Shown piece after piece: positions 17,245-26,502 of a DNA stretch of 64,000 nucleotides. The notes under the pieces were generated by a model, which saw nothing but the letters and a program-made list of their open reading frames with translations, did not search any database and had not been told where the DNA came from. The DNA is from Tritonibacter scottomollicae (GTDB lineage Bacteria; Pseudomonadota; Alphaproteobacteria; Rhodobacterales; Rhodobacteraceae): positions 248,001 to 312,000 of the forward strand of contig NZ_PVUF01000004.1 of assembly GCF_003003215.1 (NCBI RefSeq), read 5' to 3'. Numbering within the stretch: position 1 is the first letter of the stretch; every line of letters starts with the position of its first letter. Both the position numbers and the translations under genes were made by a program.

Positions 17245-18303
17245 CTATTGCTGTAGCAACGCGCGATAGATGGAAATGAGCGTCTCGGCTTCGCGTTCCA
17301 GCGTGAAATGCGCGGCGACACGCTGACGCGATGCGGCCGCCCATTGTTCCAGACGTCCATCCGTTGTCAGAACCGCGTCGATGGCCTCTACCATCTGCGC
17401 GGTATCCCCGGCTTCAATCAGCTTGCCGGTCTCGTCCTGTGCTATCAGCTCTTCAAAGGCGCCGACCCGGGTTGCGACCACGGGCACAGCGCAGGACATC
17501 GCCTCCAGTGGCGTGAGGCCGAACCCTTCCCAGCGTTGCGGAGCGACATAGAGGTCAAGTGCCTGATACCATTGCGCAACCTCCCAGACGGGCACTTCCG
17601 GCGGGAATAGAAGCCGGTCTTGCATCCTGGCAGCAGCCACGCGCGCGCGCAACTCGCGCTCAAAATCGGCGTGTTTCTCAGTGGCGCGTCCCATGACCAC
17701 ACCGACAGATTTGGGATGGCTCTTCAGGATTTCGAGCATCGCATCGACAAAGACATCCGTGCCCTTCTGCGCCCGAATACGGCCGTAACAGCCGATCAAA
17801 ATGGCGTCTTCCGGCAGGCCGAGGCTGCGCCGTAGTGCGGCCTTGTCAGCGGCGGGGGCAAAGTCGCGCATGTTGATGCCGTGATGGACGACCTGTGCCG
17901 GGACCTCCAGATAGGCGGCGCCCTTGGCTGAGGTGGCAATGACCTGATCCATTTTGGAAATCAGCCATTTGGTATAGCCACTGTGCTTGCGCTGCGACGC
18001 TGAGGTAAAGAGCAGCTTTAGCTTTTTGCCCAGCAGCTTCTTGAGGAGCAGCCCGCCCAGCATCTCGACGTTGCGCCGGGCATGCCAGACGCGCGCGCCG
18101 TGCGGGCCCTTGCGCGGCATGGTCAGAAGCTGGGTTGCCGACAGATGCGGCAGCTCCGCGGGCAGGCCGCTGCCTGCAGTGGCGATTGCGATCTCTTGCG
18201 CCTGAAGGGGAACAAGCCTCACGATGGTGGATGTCACACCCGACAGGCGGCGCTTGAAATTGGGTGCAATGACCTCGACCGACTTTGCATCAACCTGCGT
18301 CAT
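17245..18303 (-). CDS. Group 1 glycosyltransferase, LPS core type (LpcC-like)
   Basis: The 352-residue protein has the GT4/GT-B pattern: an N-terminal acceptor domain, then IGCYGRIRAQKGTDVFVDA beginning the donor domain, and the E-x7-E motif EGFGLTPLEAMSC that binds the sugar nucleotide. It begins PNFKRRLSGVTSTI, as in alphaproteobacterial LpcC core mannosyltransferases. It follows waaA directly: its ATG 18303, preceded by CAGGAGAACC, lies inside the last 14 bases of waaA. That coupling supports a role in adding the sugar next to Kdo in the lipopolysaccharide core. Confidence 0.85.
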   Translation of the reverse strand: MTQVDAKSVEVIAPNFKRRLSGVTSTIVRLVPLQAQEIAIATAGSGLPAELPHLSATQLLTMPRKGPHGARVWHARRNVEMLGGLLLKKLLGKKLKLLFTSASQRKHSGYTKWLISKMDQVIATSAKGAAYLEVPAQVVHHGINMRDFAPAADKAALRRSLGLPEDAILIGCYGRIRAQKGTDVFVDAMLEILKSHPKSVGVVMGRATEKHADFERELRARVAAARMQDRLLFPPEVPVWEVAQWYQALDLYVAPQRWEGFGLTPLEAMSCAVPVVATRVGAFEELIAQDETGKLIEAGDTAQMVEAIDAVLTTDGRLEQWAAASRQRVAAHFTLEREAETLISIYRALLQQ

Positions 18304-19615
18304 CAGGTTCTCCTGTTCGAGGCGGCAGCAGCTCAACAAGCGCCGTCACGGTTTGATCCATTTGGTCCGATTGGCGCGCAAGGAACCCGCGCGCCCGGTC
18401 GCGCGCCGTGTCTAGGGCATGCGGTTCGTCGAGCCAAGTCCGCACCGCCGTCGCCAGCGTTTCGGCGCTGGTGACTTCTTTTGCGGCGCCGATCCCGATC
18501 AGCTCGGCAAAGGATTCGGCAAAGTTATACGCACCCGGCCCGGTGAGGACCGCGCCGCCCGCCTGCATCACCTCAAACGGGTTGTGACCGCCGATCTCGC
18601 GCAGCGAGCCGCCCAGAAAAACCAGCGGGCATAGCGTGTACCAGATGCCCACCTCGCCCAATGTGTCGGCCAGATAGACCTGCGTGGAGGTGCGGGGCAG
18701 GGCATCGCGGCTGCGTCGGATCGAGGTCAGGCCAGCCTCGGCAATCATTGCCTCCAGCTGATCGCCGCGGTTCGGGTGGCGCGGGGCCAGCAACAGCAGC
18801 AGGTCGGGATGCTGCGCGAGCAATGCCTTATGCGCCGCCAGCACGGTTTCTTCTTCGCCTTCGTGGGTGGAGGAGGCCACCCAGACGGGCCGTGCGCCTA
18901 TGGCCTCTTGCACCTGCGCCAAGGTGTTCTGATCCACTGGCAACGGGTCGGAGAGCGCCTTGAGATTGCTGCCTTCCTTCAGGCGGGCGGGATCAGCGCC
19001 CATGGCCCGCAGGTTGACAGCGGTCTTCGCATTCTGCGTTAGCATCAGCGTGAACTGATCGAGCAAGAACTGCGCTGTGGCGTGACGTTTGGTCCAATTG
19101 GCGACAGACTTCGGCGACAGACGTGCGTTGAGCAACACCAGTGGCACATCAGCGGCGCGGGCGCGCACCAGCATCTGCGGCCAGAGCTCGCTTTCGACAA
19201 AGATGCCGAGGTCAGGTCGCCAATGATCCAGAAACCGCGAAACAGCCGCGCCGGTATCCAGCGGCGGAAACTGGTGGCGGGTGCGCGGTGGCAGTCGTTT
19301 GGCGATCAGATCGGCGGAGGTCGGCGTGCCGGAGGTGATCAGAAACTCCAGATCCGGCGCGGCCTCGCCCAGGCGGTGGATCAGGGTCAGCACCGACAGG
19401 CTCTCTCCGACCGAGGCGGCGTGAAACCACACCAGTCGGCCAGTAGGGCGTGGCAGCGTCGCATGGCCAAGCCGTTCGCGCACGCGCGGCTCTGCCACAC
19501 CATGCTGACGCAGCTTTCCAGCCACCTTCGACCAGACAAACGGGGCCAGAAGGGTGCTGGCGCCACGGTAGAGGTGATAAAGCAGAGTGGGCCGCACCTG
19601 CGATGTGTCGGACAT
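18290..19615 (-). CDS. waaA: 3-deoxy-D-manno-octulosonic acid (Kdo) transferase
   Basis: WaaA transfers Kdo from CMP-Kdo to lipid IVA at the inner face of the cytoplasmic membrane. The 441-residue protein shows the family motifs: an N-terminal hydrophobic anchor (LLYHLYRGASTLLAPFVW), FHAASVGE near residue 65, FVESELWPQ near residue 138, WVASSTHEGEE, APRHPNR, and GHNPFEVMQAG near the CMP-binding site. It is eleven bases behind moaA and overlaps the glycosyltransferase downstream, forming a three-gene minus-strand unit. Confidence 0.95.
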   Translation of the reverse strand: MSDTSQVRPTLLYHLYRGASTLLAPFVWSKVAGKLRQHGVAEPRVRERLGHATLPRPTGRLVWFHAASVGESLSVLTLIHRLGEAAPDLEFLITSGTPTSADLIAKRLPPRTRHQFPPLDTGAAVSRFLDHWRPDLGIFVESELWPQMLVRARAADVPLVLLNARLSPKSVANWTKRHATAQFLLDQFTLMLTQNAKTAVNLRAMGADPARLKEGSNLKALSDPLPVDQNTLAQVQEAIGARPVWVASSTHEGEEETVLAAHKALLAQHPDLLLLLAPRHPNRGDQLEAMIAEAGLTSIRRSRDALPRTSTQVYLADTLGEVGIWYTLCPLVFLGGSLREIGGHNPFEVMQAGGAVLTGPGAYNFAESFAELIGIGAAKEVTSAETLATAVRTWLDEPHALDTARDRARGFLARQSDQMDQTVTALVELLPPRTGEPDDAG

Positions 19616-19626
19616 CAGATTGTGCC

Positions 19627-20634
19627 TTACCCGCCGGTATGGCTCATGTGGCGGGTCATCTGACCATCCACGGTTTGGCGGGAATAGTCGAAGTCATGGC
19701 CCTTGGGCTTGAGGTTGATGGCGGCGCGGATGGCCTCTTCCAGCGGGGCTTCTGTGTCGGGGTGGTCGCGTAGTGGGCCGCGCAGGTCGGCCATGTCCTC
19801 CTGACCGAGGCACATGTACAATTCGCCGGTACAGGTCAGCCTTACCCGGTTGCAGCTTTCGCAGAAATTATGGCTGAGCGGGGTGATGAAGCCGATCTGC
19901 TGGCCGGTTTCCTCCAGCCGCACATAGCGGGCCGGGCCACCGGTGCGTTCGGCCAGATCGGTGACCTGATAGCCACCCTCATAGGCCTTGCGCACATCCT
20001 TCAGCGACCAATATTGGCCGATGCGGTTCTCATTTCCGATATCGCCCATCGGCATCACTTCGATCCAGGTGAGGTCGATGCCGCGCTCGGCGCACCACTC
20101 GGTCATGCTGAACAGCTCGTCCTCGTTGAACCCCTTGAGGGCGACCGCGTTGATCTTGACCCGGAGGCCCGCAGCCTGCGCCGCGTCGATGCCGCGCAGC
20201 ACCTGCGACAGGCGGCCCCAGCGGGTCACTTCGGCAAATTTGGTCTCATCCAGCGTGTCCAGCGAGACATTGACCCGCCGCACCCCGGCGTCAAAAAGCG
20301 CCTGCGCGTGTTTCTCCAGCTGCGAGCCATTGGTGGTCAGCGTGAGCTCCTTCAGCGCGCCGCTGTCCAGGTGCCGTGTCATTGACCGGAAGAAGGTCAT
20401 GATATCCCGGCGCACCAGCGGCTCGCCGCCGGTGATGCGCAGCTTTTCAACGCCAAGTGAGACGAAGGTGGAACACATGCGGTCCAGCTCTTCCAGCGTC
20501 AGAAGCTCTTTCTTGGGCAGAAAGGTCATGTTCTCGGACATGCAGTAGACGCAGCGGAAATCGCAGCGGTCGGTGACCGAGACCCGAAGGTAGGTGATCG
20601 CGCGTGCGAAGGGATCAATAAGTGGTGCTGTCAT
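19627..20634 (-). CDS. moaA: GTP 3',8-cyclase (molybdopterin biosynthesis)
   Basis: MoaA is a radical-SAM enzyme that starts molybdenum cofactor synthesis from GTP. The 335-residue protein has the N-terminal cluster CDFRCVYC (Cys 24, 28, 31), the SAM motif GGEPLVRRD, and the second 4Fe-4S site [18 protein letters not shown] in the C-terminal part. It ends in Gly-Gly, the conserved tail that reaches into the active site, so the gene is complete. No other moa genes are nearby; its grouping with waaA is probably only for transcription. Confidence 0.96.
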   Translation of the reverse strand: MTAPLIDPFARAITYLRVSVTDRCDFRCVYCMSENMTFLPKKELLTLEELDRMCSTFVSLGVEKLRITGGEPLVRRDIMTFFRSMTRHLDSGALKELTLTTNGSQLEKHAQALFDAGVRRVNVSLDTLDETKFAEVTRWGRLSQVLRGIDAAQAAGLRVKINAVALKGFNEDELFSMTEWCAERGIDLTWIEVMPMGDIGNENRIGQYWSLKDVRKAYEGGYQVTDLAERTGGPARYVRLEETGQQIGFITPLSHNFCESCNRVRLTCTGELYMCLGQEDMADLRGPLRDHPDTEAPLEEAIRAAINLKPKGHDFDYSRQTVDGQMTRHMSHTGG

Positions 20635-20738
20635 ACGAACATAGGTAAGGCGGGAAAACGCTCAGGACAATAGCGCCCTGCTCTCGAATGGTGCCATTCT
20701 GTCTGGCATCCTTGTCACGGGGCGGTTAGGGTCGCGCC

Positions 20739-21344
20739 ATGACTCGACGTGCGCTCAAATATCTTACCCTGGCCGCTCTGGCCGCCGGCGGTGTGTCCGC
20801 GTGTAACGCCCTAGGGGGCGTGCACCTGAATTCTCAAGTGATGCAAGGGCTTGGCTCCGGTGTGCAGATGGAGCCGATGACCCCGGTTTCGCCAGATGCT
20901 CCGCCTGCGGTTGAGACCGAAGCGCTGTCCTCGTCGAGCGGGAAATCCTGGTCGTCGCCCGCCGCGCGTCAAGACGCTCAGAGTGTTGCGCCTGCTCAGC
21001 AGGTCGCGCCGCAAACGCAGGTGGCAGCGGTCAGCCAGCCTGCCGCGCCGGCCCGAAGCAACGTACCGGCGCCTGTGGTTGCTTCGGCGCAGTCTTTTGT
21101 CGGCCAGAAGACCACCATCGCAGGTTTGGGAGATCCCGGCCGTGACGGTTTGTGGATGGAAACACCGCTGGTCTCTGCGCGTCGCAATGCACGGGTGACG
21201 GCTCCAAACGGCAAGTCGGTCGTGGTAACGCTGGAGCCGATCTCGGGTAGCGCGGGGCAGGGCAGCAGATTGTCTATCGACGGCATGCGTGCATTGGGCT
21301 TGCCACTCACCGAACTGGTGGAAGTGCGCGTCGGACCGGCCTGA
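20739..21344 (+). CDS. Putative lipoprotein with low-complexity linker
   Basis: The 201-residue product starts with a short signal region ending GGVSAC (Cys 22), a good lipobox, so it is probably anchored in a membrane. Residues about 45-115 are Ala/Pro/Ser/Gln-rich and unstructured. The last 80 residues form a compact domain (LWMETPLVSARRNARV, then LSIDGMRALGLPLTELVEVRV) whose end resembles a double-psi beta-barrel of the RlpA type. Similar Rhodobacteraceae proteins are often labelled D-galactarate dehydratase, a name nothing in this sequence supports. Function unknown. Confidence 0.75.
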   Translation: MTRRALKYLTLAALAAGGVSACNALGGVHLNSQVMQGLGSGVQMEPMTPVSPDAPPAVETEALSSSSGKSWSSPAARQDAQSVAPAQQVAPQTQVAAVSQPAAPARSNVPAPVVASAQSFVGQKTTIAGLGDPGRDGLWMETPLVSARRNARVTAPNGKSVVVTLEPISGSAGQGSRLSIDGMRALGLPLTELVEVRVGPA

Positions 21345-21372
21345 GGCGGGTCCGATACCTCAGATCAGACCC

Positions 21373-22050
21373 TCATGTCAGGTATTTTGCCGCTTCCTTG
21401 CGGGCAAAGGCTTTCATGTCGTCACCATGGGTGTCGAGAAAGGCGCGCGTGCGGGCCGCATCGTGCTTTGACAGGTCCCTCAGCCACCAGCCGATAGATT
21501 TCTGGATGAACCAGTTGCGGTCCGGCACATATCCTGCCGCCCATGCCAGAACACGTTCGCGCGCCACCAGATCTGCGGGCTTCGGGTTTGCAAGCTTGGC
21601 CCATGGCAAGGTGCAGACCAGCGCCGCACGGCGCGTCCACATATGATCAGATGATGTCCAGCCTTCGACAACGTCCAGACGCTCCGGGTCGGCTTGCAGG
21701 CGTTTCGAGATCGCTGACGCGGCCTGATCCGCGATCGCCCAACTGTCGAACTCCGGCACCCAGCTTTGCAGCAGCGCCCAGACGGGCCCATCGGCGGCGA
21801 TGCGGGCCTGTGTCAGCAGCTTGGCCGCGGTGATGCGTGCCTCGAAAATATCGCTCGCCCAAAGGGCAGAGGCAAGGTCGACCCGCTCGTCGAGGGTCAT
21901 CCCCTGTCGCCATTCCCGCGACAGGGTGTTCAGGATCTCATTGCCGACGCCCAGCACCTCGCGGCTCTGTTTATGGTAGGCAACCATCTGCGCAGCGCGC
22001 CCCGGTTCGATTTCGGCCCGCAGCGCGGCAAGCGCGGCCTCCGGCGTCAT
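21373..22050 (-). CDS. DNA alkylation repair protein (AlkD-like HEAT-repeat)
   Basis: The 225-residue protein is all-helical and matches the AlkD family of DNA glycosylases, which remove N3- and N7-alkylated purines without flipping the base. Recognisable parts are LASALWASDIFEAR, a WVPEFDSWAIAD segment and FIQKSIGWWLRDLSK near the C terminus, the usual place of conserved tryptophans. It is shorter than a typical AlkD of about 240 residues. Its ATG overlaps the glmS stop by four bases, so it is co-translated with glmS, an odd pairing. Confidence 0.85.
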   Translation of the reverse strand: MTPEAALAALRAEIEPGRAAQMVAYHKQSREVLGVGNEILNTLSREWRQGMTLDERVDLASALWASDIFEARITAAKLLTQARIAADGPVWALLQSWVPEFDSWAIADQAASAISKRLQADPERLDVVEGWTSSDHMWTRRAALVCTLPWAKLANPKPADLVARERVLAWAAGYVPDRNWFIQKSIGWWLRDLSKHDAARTRAFLDTHGDDMKAFARKEAAKYLT

Positions 22051-23855
22051 TCGACTGTCACGGATTTGGCGAGGTTGCGCGGCTGGTCCACGTCGGTGCC
22101 CTTCGCGATGGCGGTGAAATAGGCGATTTGCTGTGCCGGAATCGCATAAAGGATCGGGGCCAGCGTATCAGGAACCTTGGGAAGCGTGATCACGTCCGCG
22201 GTGCCATCAGCCGCTTCGCGCGCGCCGTCTGCATCGGTGATCAGCACGACACGTCCACCACGGGCCATGACCTCCTGCATGTTGGAGATTGTCTTTTCAA
22301 ACAGGGCATCCTTCGGAGCCATGACGATGACCGGCACGCTTTCGTCGATCAGCGCGATCGGGCCGTGCTTCAGCTCGCCCGAGGCATAGCCCTCGGCATG
22401 AATGTAGCTGAGTTCCTTGAGTTTTAGTGCGCCTTCCAGCGCCAGCGGATAGAGTGCGCCGCGGCCCAGGAAGATTATGTCGCGTGCATTGGCCAAATCG
22501 CGGCATGCTGCAGCAATCTGCGCTTCGGAGGCGAGCGACTGGTGGATCAGGCCGGGCAGGGCGTGCAGGTCGTCGGGCATGCCTTCGGGCAGCGGAAGCC
22601 CCTTCGCCTTGGCGGCCTTGATCGCCAGCAGCAGCAAGACGGTAAGCTGGCAGGTAAACGCCTTGGTGGACGCCACGGAGATTTCCGGGCCTGCGTGGAT
22701 CGGCAGAACCACATCACTCTCGCGGGCGATGGAGCTTTCGGGAACATTCACCAGTCCGGCGATCACATCGGCCTTGTCGCGCATGTAGCGCAGGGCTGCC
22801 AGCGTGTCGGCTGTCTCGCCAGACTGGCTGACAAACAGCGCCAGTGTGCCCGGGCTGACGGGCGGCTCGCGGTAGCGGAACTCTGATGCGACATCCACCT
22901 CGACCGGCAGGCGCGCGATGGTTTCGAACCAGTATTTTGCAACCATGCAGGCATAGTATGCCGTACCACAGGCGACCAGCGAGAGGCGTTCGATCTGCGT
23001 GAAGTCCAGCCCGTCGGGCAGGGTGATCGCGTCGTTCTCATCCAGATAGGCCTTCAGGGCGGTGTCCACCGCGACGGGCTGCTCGGCGATTTCCTTGGCC
23101 ATGAAATGCTTGTGGCCATCCTTGTCGACGCGGGTGTTTTCCAGCTTGATCTGGCGCATCTCGCGGTTGGCGAGGTTGCCTTTCGCATCGGTGATTTCAA
23201 GGCTTTGGCGTGTCAGAACGGCAAAGTCGCCTTCTTCCAGATAGGTGATCTGATCGGTCATCGGGGCCAGGGCAATGGCATCTGAGCCGACGTACATTTC
23301 GCCGTCGCCGTGCCCGATTGCCAGGGGCGACCCTTTGCGCGCCGCGACAAGCAGGTCCTCCTCGCCGTCAAACAGGAACGCGAGCGCGAAGGCGCCATCG
23401 AGCCGGGCGACCGTCTTGCGCGCGGCCTCGACAGGAGAAGATCCGTCGCGCATGTTGAATTCACACAGCAAGGCCACGGTTTCGGTATCGGTCTCGGTGA
23501 CAAAGGTAATGCCGTGGCTTGCCAGTTCGGCGCGCAGCTCCTTGAAGTTCTCGATGATGCCGTTGTGAACCACGGCGACCTGACCTGCGCGATGCGGGTG
23601 GGCGTTGGTGACCGTGGGGGCGCCATGCGTGGCCCACCGCGTGTGACCGATGCCGGATTTACCGGGCAGGGGCTCGTGCACAAGCGTGTCCGACAAGTTG
23701 ACGAGCTTGCCCACTGCGCGGCGTCGGTCCAGGTGACCGTTATGCAACGTGGCGATGCCGGCGCTGTCATATCCGCGATACTCCAGCCGCTTCAACGCTT
23801 CGACCAAAATGGGCGATACCTCGTGGGTGCCCAGAACTCCGATAATACCACACAT
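22047..23855 (-). CDS. glmS: Glutamine-fructose-6-phosphate aminotransferase (isomerizing)
   Basis: GlmS makes glucosamine-6-phosphate for peptidoglycan and LPS. The 602-residue protein starts MCGIIGVLG, with Cys2 as the N-terminal nucleophile after Met removal. The glutaminase domain contains GHTRWATHG and the second half has two SIS isomerase domains, with SQSGETADTLAALR, STKAFTCQL and a C-terminal end DQPRNLAKSVTVE that closes the active site. Length agrees with the usual 600-610. glmU lies five bases upstream on the same strand, so both hexosamine genes form one operon ending in the alkD-like gene. I see no ribozyme upstream, as expected outside Firmicutes. Confidence 0.97.
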   Translation of the reverse strand: MCGIIGVLGTHEVSPILVEALKRLEYRGYDSAGIATLHNGHLDRRRAVGKLVNLSDTLVHEPLPGKSGIGHTRWATHGAPTVTNAHPHRAGQVAVVHNGIIENFKELRAELASHGITFVTETDTETVALLCEFNMRDGSSPVEAARKTVARLDGAFALAFLFDGEEDLLVAARKGSPLAIGHGDGEMYVGSDAIALAPMTDQITYLEEGDFAVLTRQSLEITDAKGNLANREMRQIKLENTRVDKDGHKHFMAKEIAEQPVAVDTALKAYLDENDAITLPDGLDFTQIERLSLVACGTAYYACMVAKYWFETIARLPVEVDVASEFRYREPPVSPGTLALFVSQSGETADTLAALRYMRDKADVIAGLVNVPESSIARESDVVLPIHAGPEISVASTKAFTCQLTVLLLLAIKAAKAKGLPLPEGMPDDLHALPGLIHQSLASEAQIAAACRDLANARDIIFLGRGALYPLALEGALKLKELSYIHAEGYASGELKHGPIALIDESVPVIVMAPKDALFEKTISNMQEVMARGGRVVLITDADGAREAADGTADVITLPKVPDTLAPILYAIPAQQIAYFTAIAKGTDVDQPRNLAKSVTVE

Positions 23856-23860
23856 ACGCG

Positions 23861-25210
23861 TTATCCTTTAACCTTCGCGGCCTTCTTTGCGCGCAGCATG
23901 TCCATCAGCTTGCGGGCGCGGCCCGGTTTGTTTGTTTGTACGGCACGCGCGATCGCAAGATCGCCGTCCTCGACATTCTTGGTGATCACCGTGCCGGTTG
24001 CTGTCATCGCGTCGTCACCCACCTTGACCGGGGCCACGAGGCAGGTGTTGGAGCCGATAAAGGCGCGCGCGCCGATCTCGGTGCGGTGCTTCATGACGCC
24101 GTCGTAGTTGCAGGTGATGGTGCCCGCGCCGATGTTGGTTGCCTCGCCAACCGAGGCATCACCGATGTAGCTCAGGTGGTTGACCTTCGCGCCTGCGGCG
24201 ATTTCTGCATTCTTGATTTCGACGAAATTACCGACATGCGTGTCCTCGGCAAGCTCAGCGCCTGGACGCAGGCGGGCATAGGGACCGACCTTGGCGCCGC
24301 GCGACACATGACAGCCCTCGAGGTGCGAAAATGCCCGGATCAGGGCGCCGCTCTCGACGGTGACACCGGGGCCGAAGACCACGTTGGGCTCGATCACCGT
24401 GTCGCGGCCGACGATGGTGTCGAAGGCGAGGTACACCGTCTCTGGCGCCATCAGTGTGACGCCGAGGTCCAACAGCTCCGCCCGTGCGCGCGACTGAAAT
24501 ACGGCATCTGCCGTTGCCAGATCGTTGCGTGAATTGACCCCCAGCGTTTCGTCCTCGGGGCAGGAGACTGCAGTGACAGCCAGCCCCTCGTCGCGGGCAA
24601 GCTCCACCAGATCGGTCAGATAATATTCGCCGGAGGCATTGTCGTTGCCGACCTTGTCCAGAAGTCGGAACATCACGTCGGCGTCACAGGCCATCAGGCC
24701 AGAATTACAAAAGGTGATCGCGCGTTCAGCGTCAGTCGCGTCCTTGTATTCGACAATCTTTTCAAGGCTGTCACCGTCCATCACCAGGCGACCATAGCGG
24801 GCGGGGTCTGCCGCCTCAAAGCCAAGGATCACCAGGTCGGCGCGGCTACGGGCCGAGACCATGCGTTCGAGCGTGTCCTGTGACACAAACGGTGTATCGC
24901 CATAAAGCACGACCACGTCGCCCACGAAGCCCTGCAGCGCCTCGCGCGCCTGCTGGACCGCATGCCCGGTGCCAAGCTGTTCTTCCTGCAAGACCACCTG
25001 CGCCGTCTCGTCAATCTCTGCCACGGCGGCACGGACCAGCTCGGCCTCGTGACCTGCCACCACCACATTGCGCTCCGGGTCAAGCGCGCGCCCGGCGGCC
25101 ATCGCATGTTCCAACATGGAGGCGTGGGCGATCGGGTGCAGGACCTTCGGCAGGTCGGAGTTCATCCTAGTGCCTTTGCCCGCGGCAAGAATGATGAGGG
25201 CGGTGCTCAT
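23861..25210 (-). CDS. glmU: Bifunctional UDP-GlcNAc pyrophosphorylase / GlcN-1-P acetyltransferase
   Basis: GlmU catalyses the last two steps to UDP-N-acetylglucosamine. The 449-residue product has the N-terminal uridylyltransferase motif LAAGKGTRM, then YGDTPFV, and from about residue 250 the left-handed beta-helix of hexapeptide repeats with active-site stretches LRPGAELAEDTHVGNFVEIK and NYDGVMKHRTEIG. Both domains are intact. It leads the glmU-glmS-alkD-like operon; the 133-bp gap upstream is shared with the divergent HAD phosphatase gene. Confidence 0.97.
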   Translation of the reverse strand: MSTALIILAAGKGTRMNSDLPKVLHPIAHASMLEHAMAAGRALDPERNVVVAGHEAELVRAAVAEIDETAQVVLQEEQLGTGHAVQQAREALQGFVGDVVVLYGDTPFVSQDTLERMVSARSRADLVILGFEAADPARYGRLVMDGDSLEKIVEYKDATDAERAITFCNSGLMACDADVMFRLLDKVGNDNASGEYYLTDLVELARDEGLAVTAVSCPEDETLGVNSRNDLATADAVFQSRARAELLDLGVTLMAPETVYLAFDTIVGRDTVIEPNVVFGPGVTVESGALIRAFSHLEGCHVSRGAKVGPYARLRPGAELAEDTHVGNFVEIKNAEIAAGAKVNHLSYIGDASVGEATNIGAGTITCNYDGVMKHRTEIGARAFIGSNTCLVAPVKVGDDAMTATGTVITKNVEDGDLAIARAVQTNKPGRARKLMDMLRAKKAAKVKG

Positions 25211-25343
25211 AAAGCGATTTCCCTTTGAATTTTAGGTGCCCCCGTTCTATCCGCTAAGAGAGGATGCGCAAGGTGCGTGACCATAAACTTCAGTTGCGAC
25301 TTGCAATATGCGACGGCGAAATCGCGCCGAACGGGGGAATTCC

Positions 25344-26021
25344 ATGCGCACAGTGATCTTTGACCTCGACGGCACGCTGGCCGACACTTCGATCGACCTG
25401 TTGGCCGCGGCCAATCACTGCTTTCGCGTGATGGGTCTGGGGGATATGCTTTCTCACCCGGATGACGCCAAGATCGCCCTGCGGGGTGGCAAGCGGATGC
25501 TGACCGAGGGGCTGACCCGCGCGGGGCAGTTCAAGGAGGCAACGGTTGAGGAATACTACCCGGTTCTTCTGGAGGCCTATCGTGAGGGGATCGACACGCA
25601 TACGGTGATGTATCCCGGCGCGATGGACGCCGTCGAGGCCTTGAAAACCGCAGGCTACGGCGTCGGCATTTGCACCAACAAACCCGAAGGTCTGGCCGAG
25701 CTGTTGATGCAGCGGCTGGGCGTGCGGGATGCGTTTGCCGCCTTGGTCGGTGCTGACACCTTGTCCGTGCGCAAACCCGACCCGGCCCCCCTGTTCGAGG
25801 CCGCCCGACGGTCGGGTGGTGCGCCGGAGCATTGCGTGCTGATTGGCGACAGCGATACGGATCGCAATACCTCGGCCAATGCAGGCGTGCCCTCGGTGCT
25901 CGTCACCTTTGGACCTGCAGGCCCCGATATGGCGGCGCTGAACCCTGAGGCATTGCTGCACGACTATGCTGACCTGCCAGAGATTGTCGCCGGATTGATC
26001 GGCATCAACCCGGCGCGCTGA
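25344..26021 (+). CDS. HAD-family phosphatase, phosphoglycolate-phosphatase-like
   Basis: The 225-residue protein has HAD motif I FDLDGTLAD near the N terminus with nucleophile Asp7 and acid Asp9, a helical cap, motif II in GICTNKPEG, and motif IV GDSDTDRNTSANAG. The GICTNKP form is frequent in Gph-type phosphoglycolate phosphatases, but HAD substrates cannot be read reliably. ATG 25344 follows GGGGGAATTCC; an in-frame ATG twelve codons upstream lacks such a site. Divergent from glmU. Confidence 0.85.
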   Translation: MRTVIFDLDGTLADTSIDLLAAANHCFRVMGLGDMLSHPDDAKIALRGGKRMLTEGLTRAGQFKEATVEEYYPVLLEAYREGIDTHTVMYPGAMDAVEALKTAGYGVGICTNKPEGLAELLMQRLGVRDAFAALVGADTLSVRKPDPAPLFEAARRSGGAPEHCVLIGDSDTDRNTSANAGVPSVLVTFGPAGPDMAALNPEALLHDYADLPEIVAGLIGINPAR

Positions 26022-26040
26022 CGGCGCCGACATCTGCGGG

Positions 26041-26502
26041 TTATTGCATTATGATGTCCGCGCGCTGAAATTCTGCCTCGTCGGTGCTGAGGTCGTCATA
26101 GACCAGCCTCACTTTGATCCGCTCTACGGAACCGAGCTCAAATGCGCGATAGGGCTCGCCATCGCCGCTCTTGATCGCGCCCGGAGAGCCGCCCTCGGTA
26201 TAGCAATCCGGCATCTGCCAGATTTCGTAAGCGGCGTCATTGAGCGCCACTTCCATCTGCGCCAGCCCACAGCGCCACGCCCAGAGATGCGTCACATAGA
26301 CCAGATCCTGGCCGTTGAATTCACGCACGGAGACCCAGTTTCCCTGAGTGGCGGACAGGACCGGTTTCACCTCGGTTGCGGTCAGGAACTTCCCGGTGAT
26401 GGTTTGCGGCTCTGCCACCATGCCGGAGGTGTCCTGTGCAAGGGCGCGCGCACCAGCGCCAAGCGCCAGGACAAGCGCGGCTGATCTGAGAATGAAATGC
26501 AT
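26041..26502 (-). CDS. Secreted protein of unknown function, two cysteines
   Basis: The 153-residue product has a signal peptide over residues 1-22 (ending ARALA). The mature part contains a single HLWAWRCGLAQMEVALN segment, one more cysteine in MPDCYTEGG, and an acidic, beta-like C terminus, VRLVYDDLSTDEAEF. The two cysteines may pair. AGAGGACATT precedes ATG 26502, which I prefer to an ATG fourteen codons upstream because it places the signal peptide at the terminus. Family not recognised. It is convergent with the HAD gene with only 19 bp between. Confidence 0.75.
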   Translation of the reverse strand: MHFILRSAALVLALGAGARALAQDTSGMVAEPQTITGKFLTATEVKPVLSATQGNWVSVREFNGQDLVYVTHLWAWRCGLAQMEVALNDAAYEIWQMPDCYTEGGSPGAIKSGDGEPYRAFELGSVERIKVRLVYDDLSTDEAEFQRADIIMQ

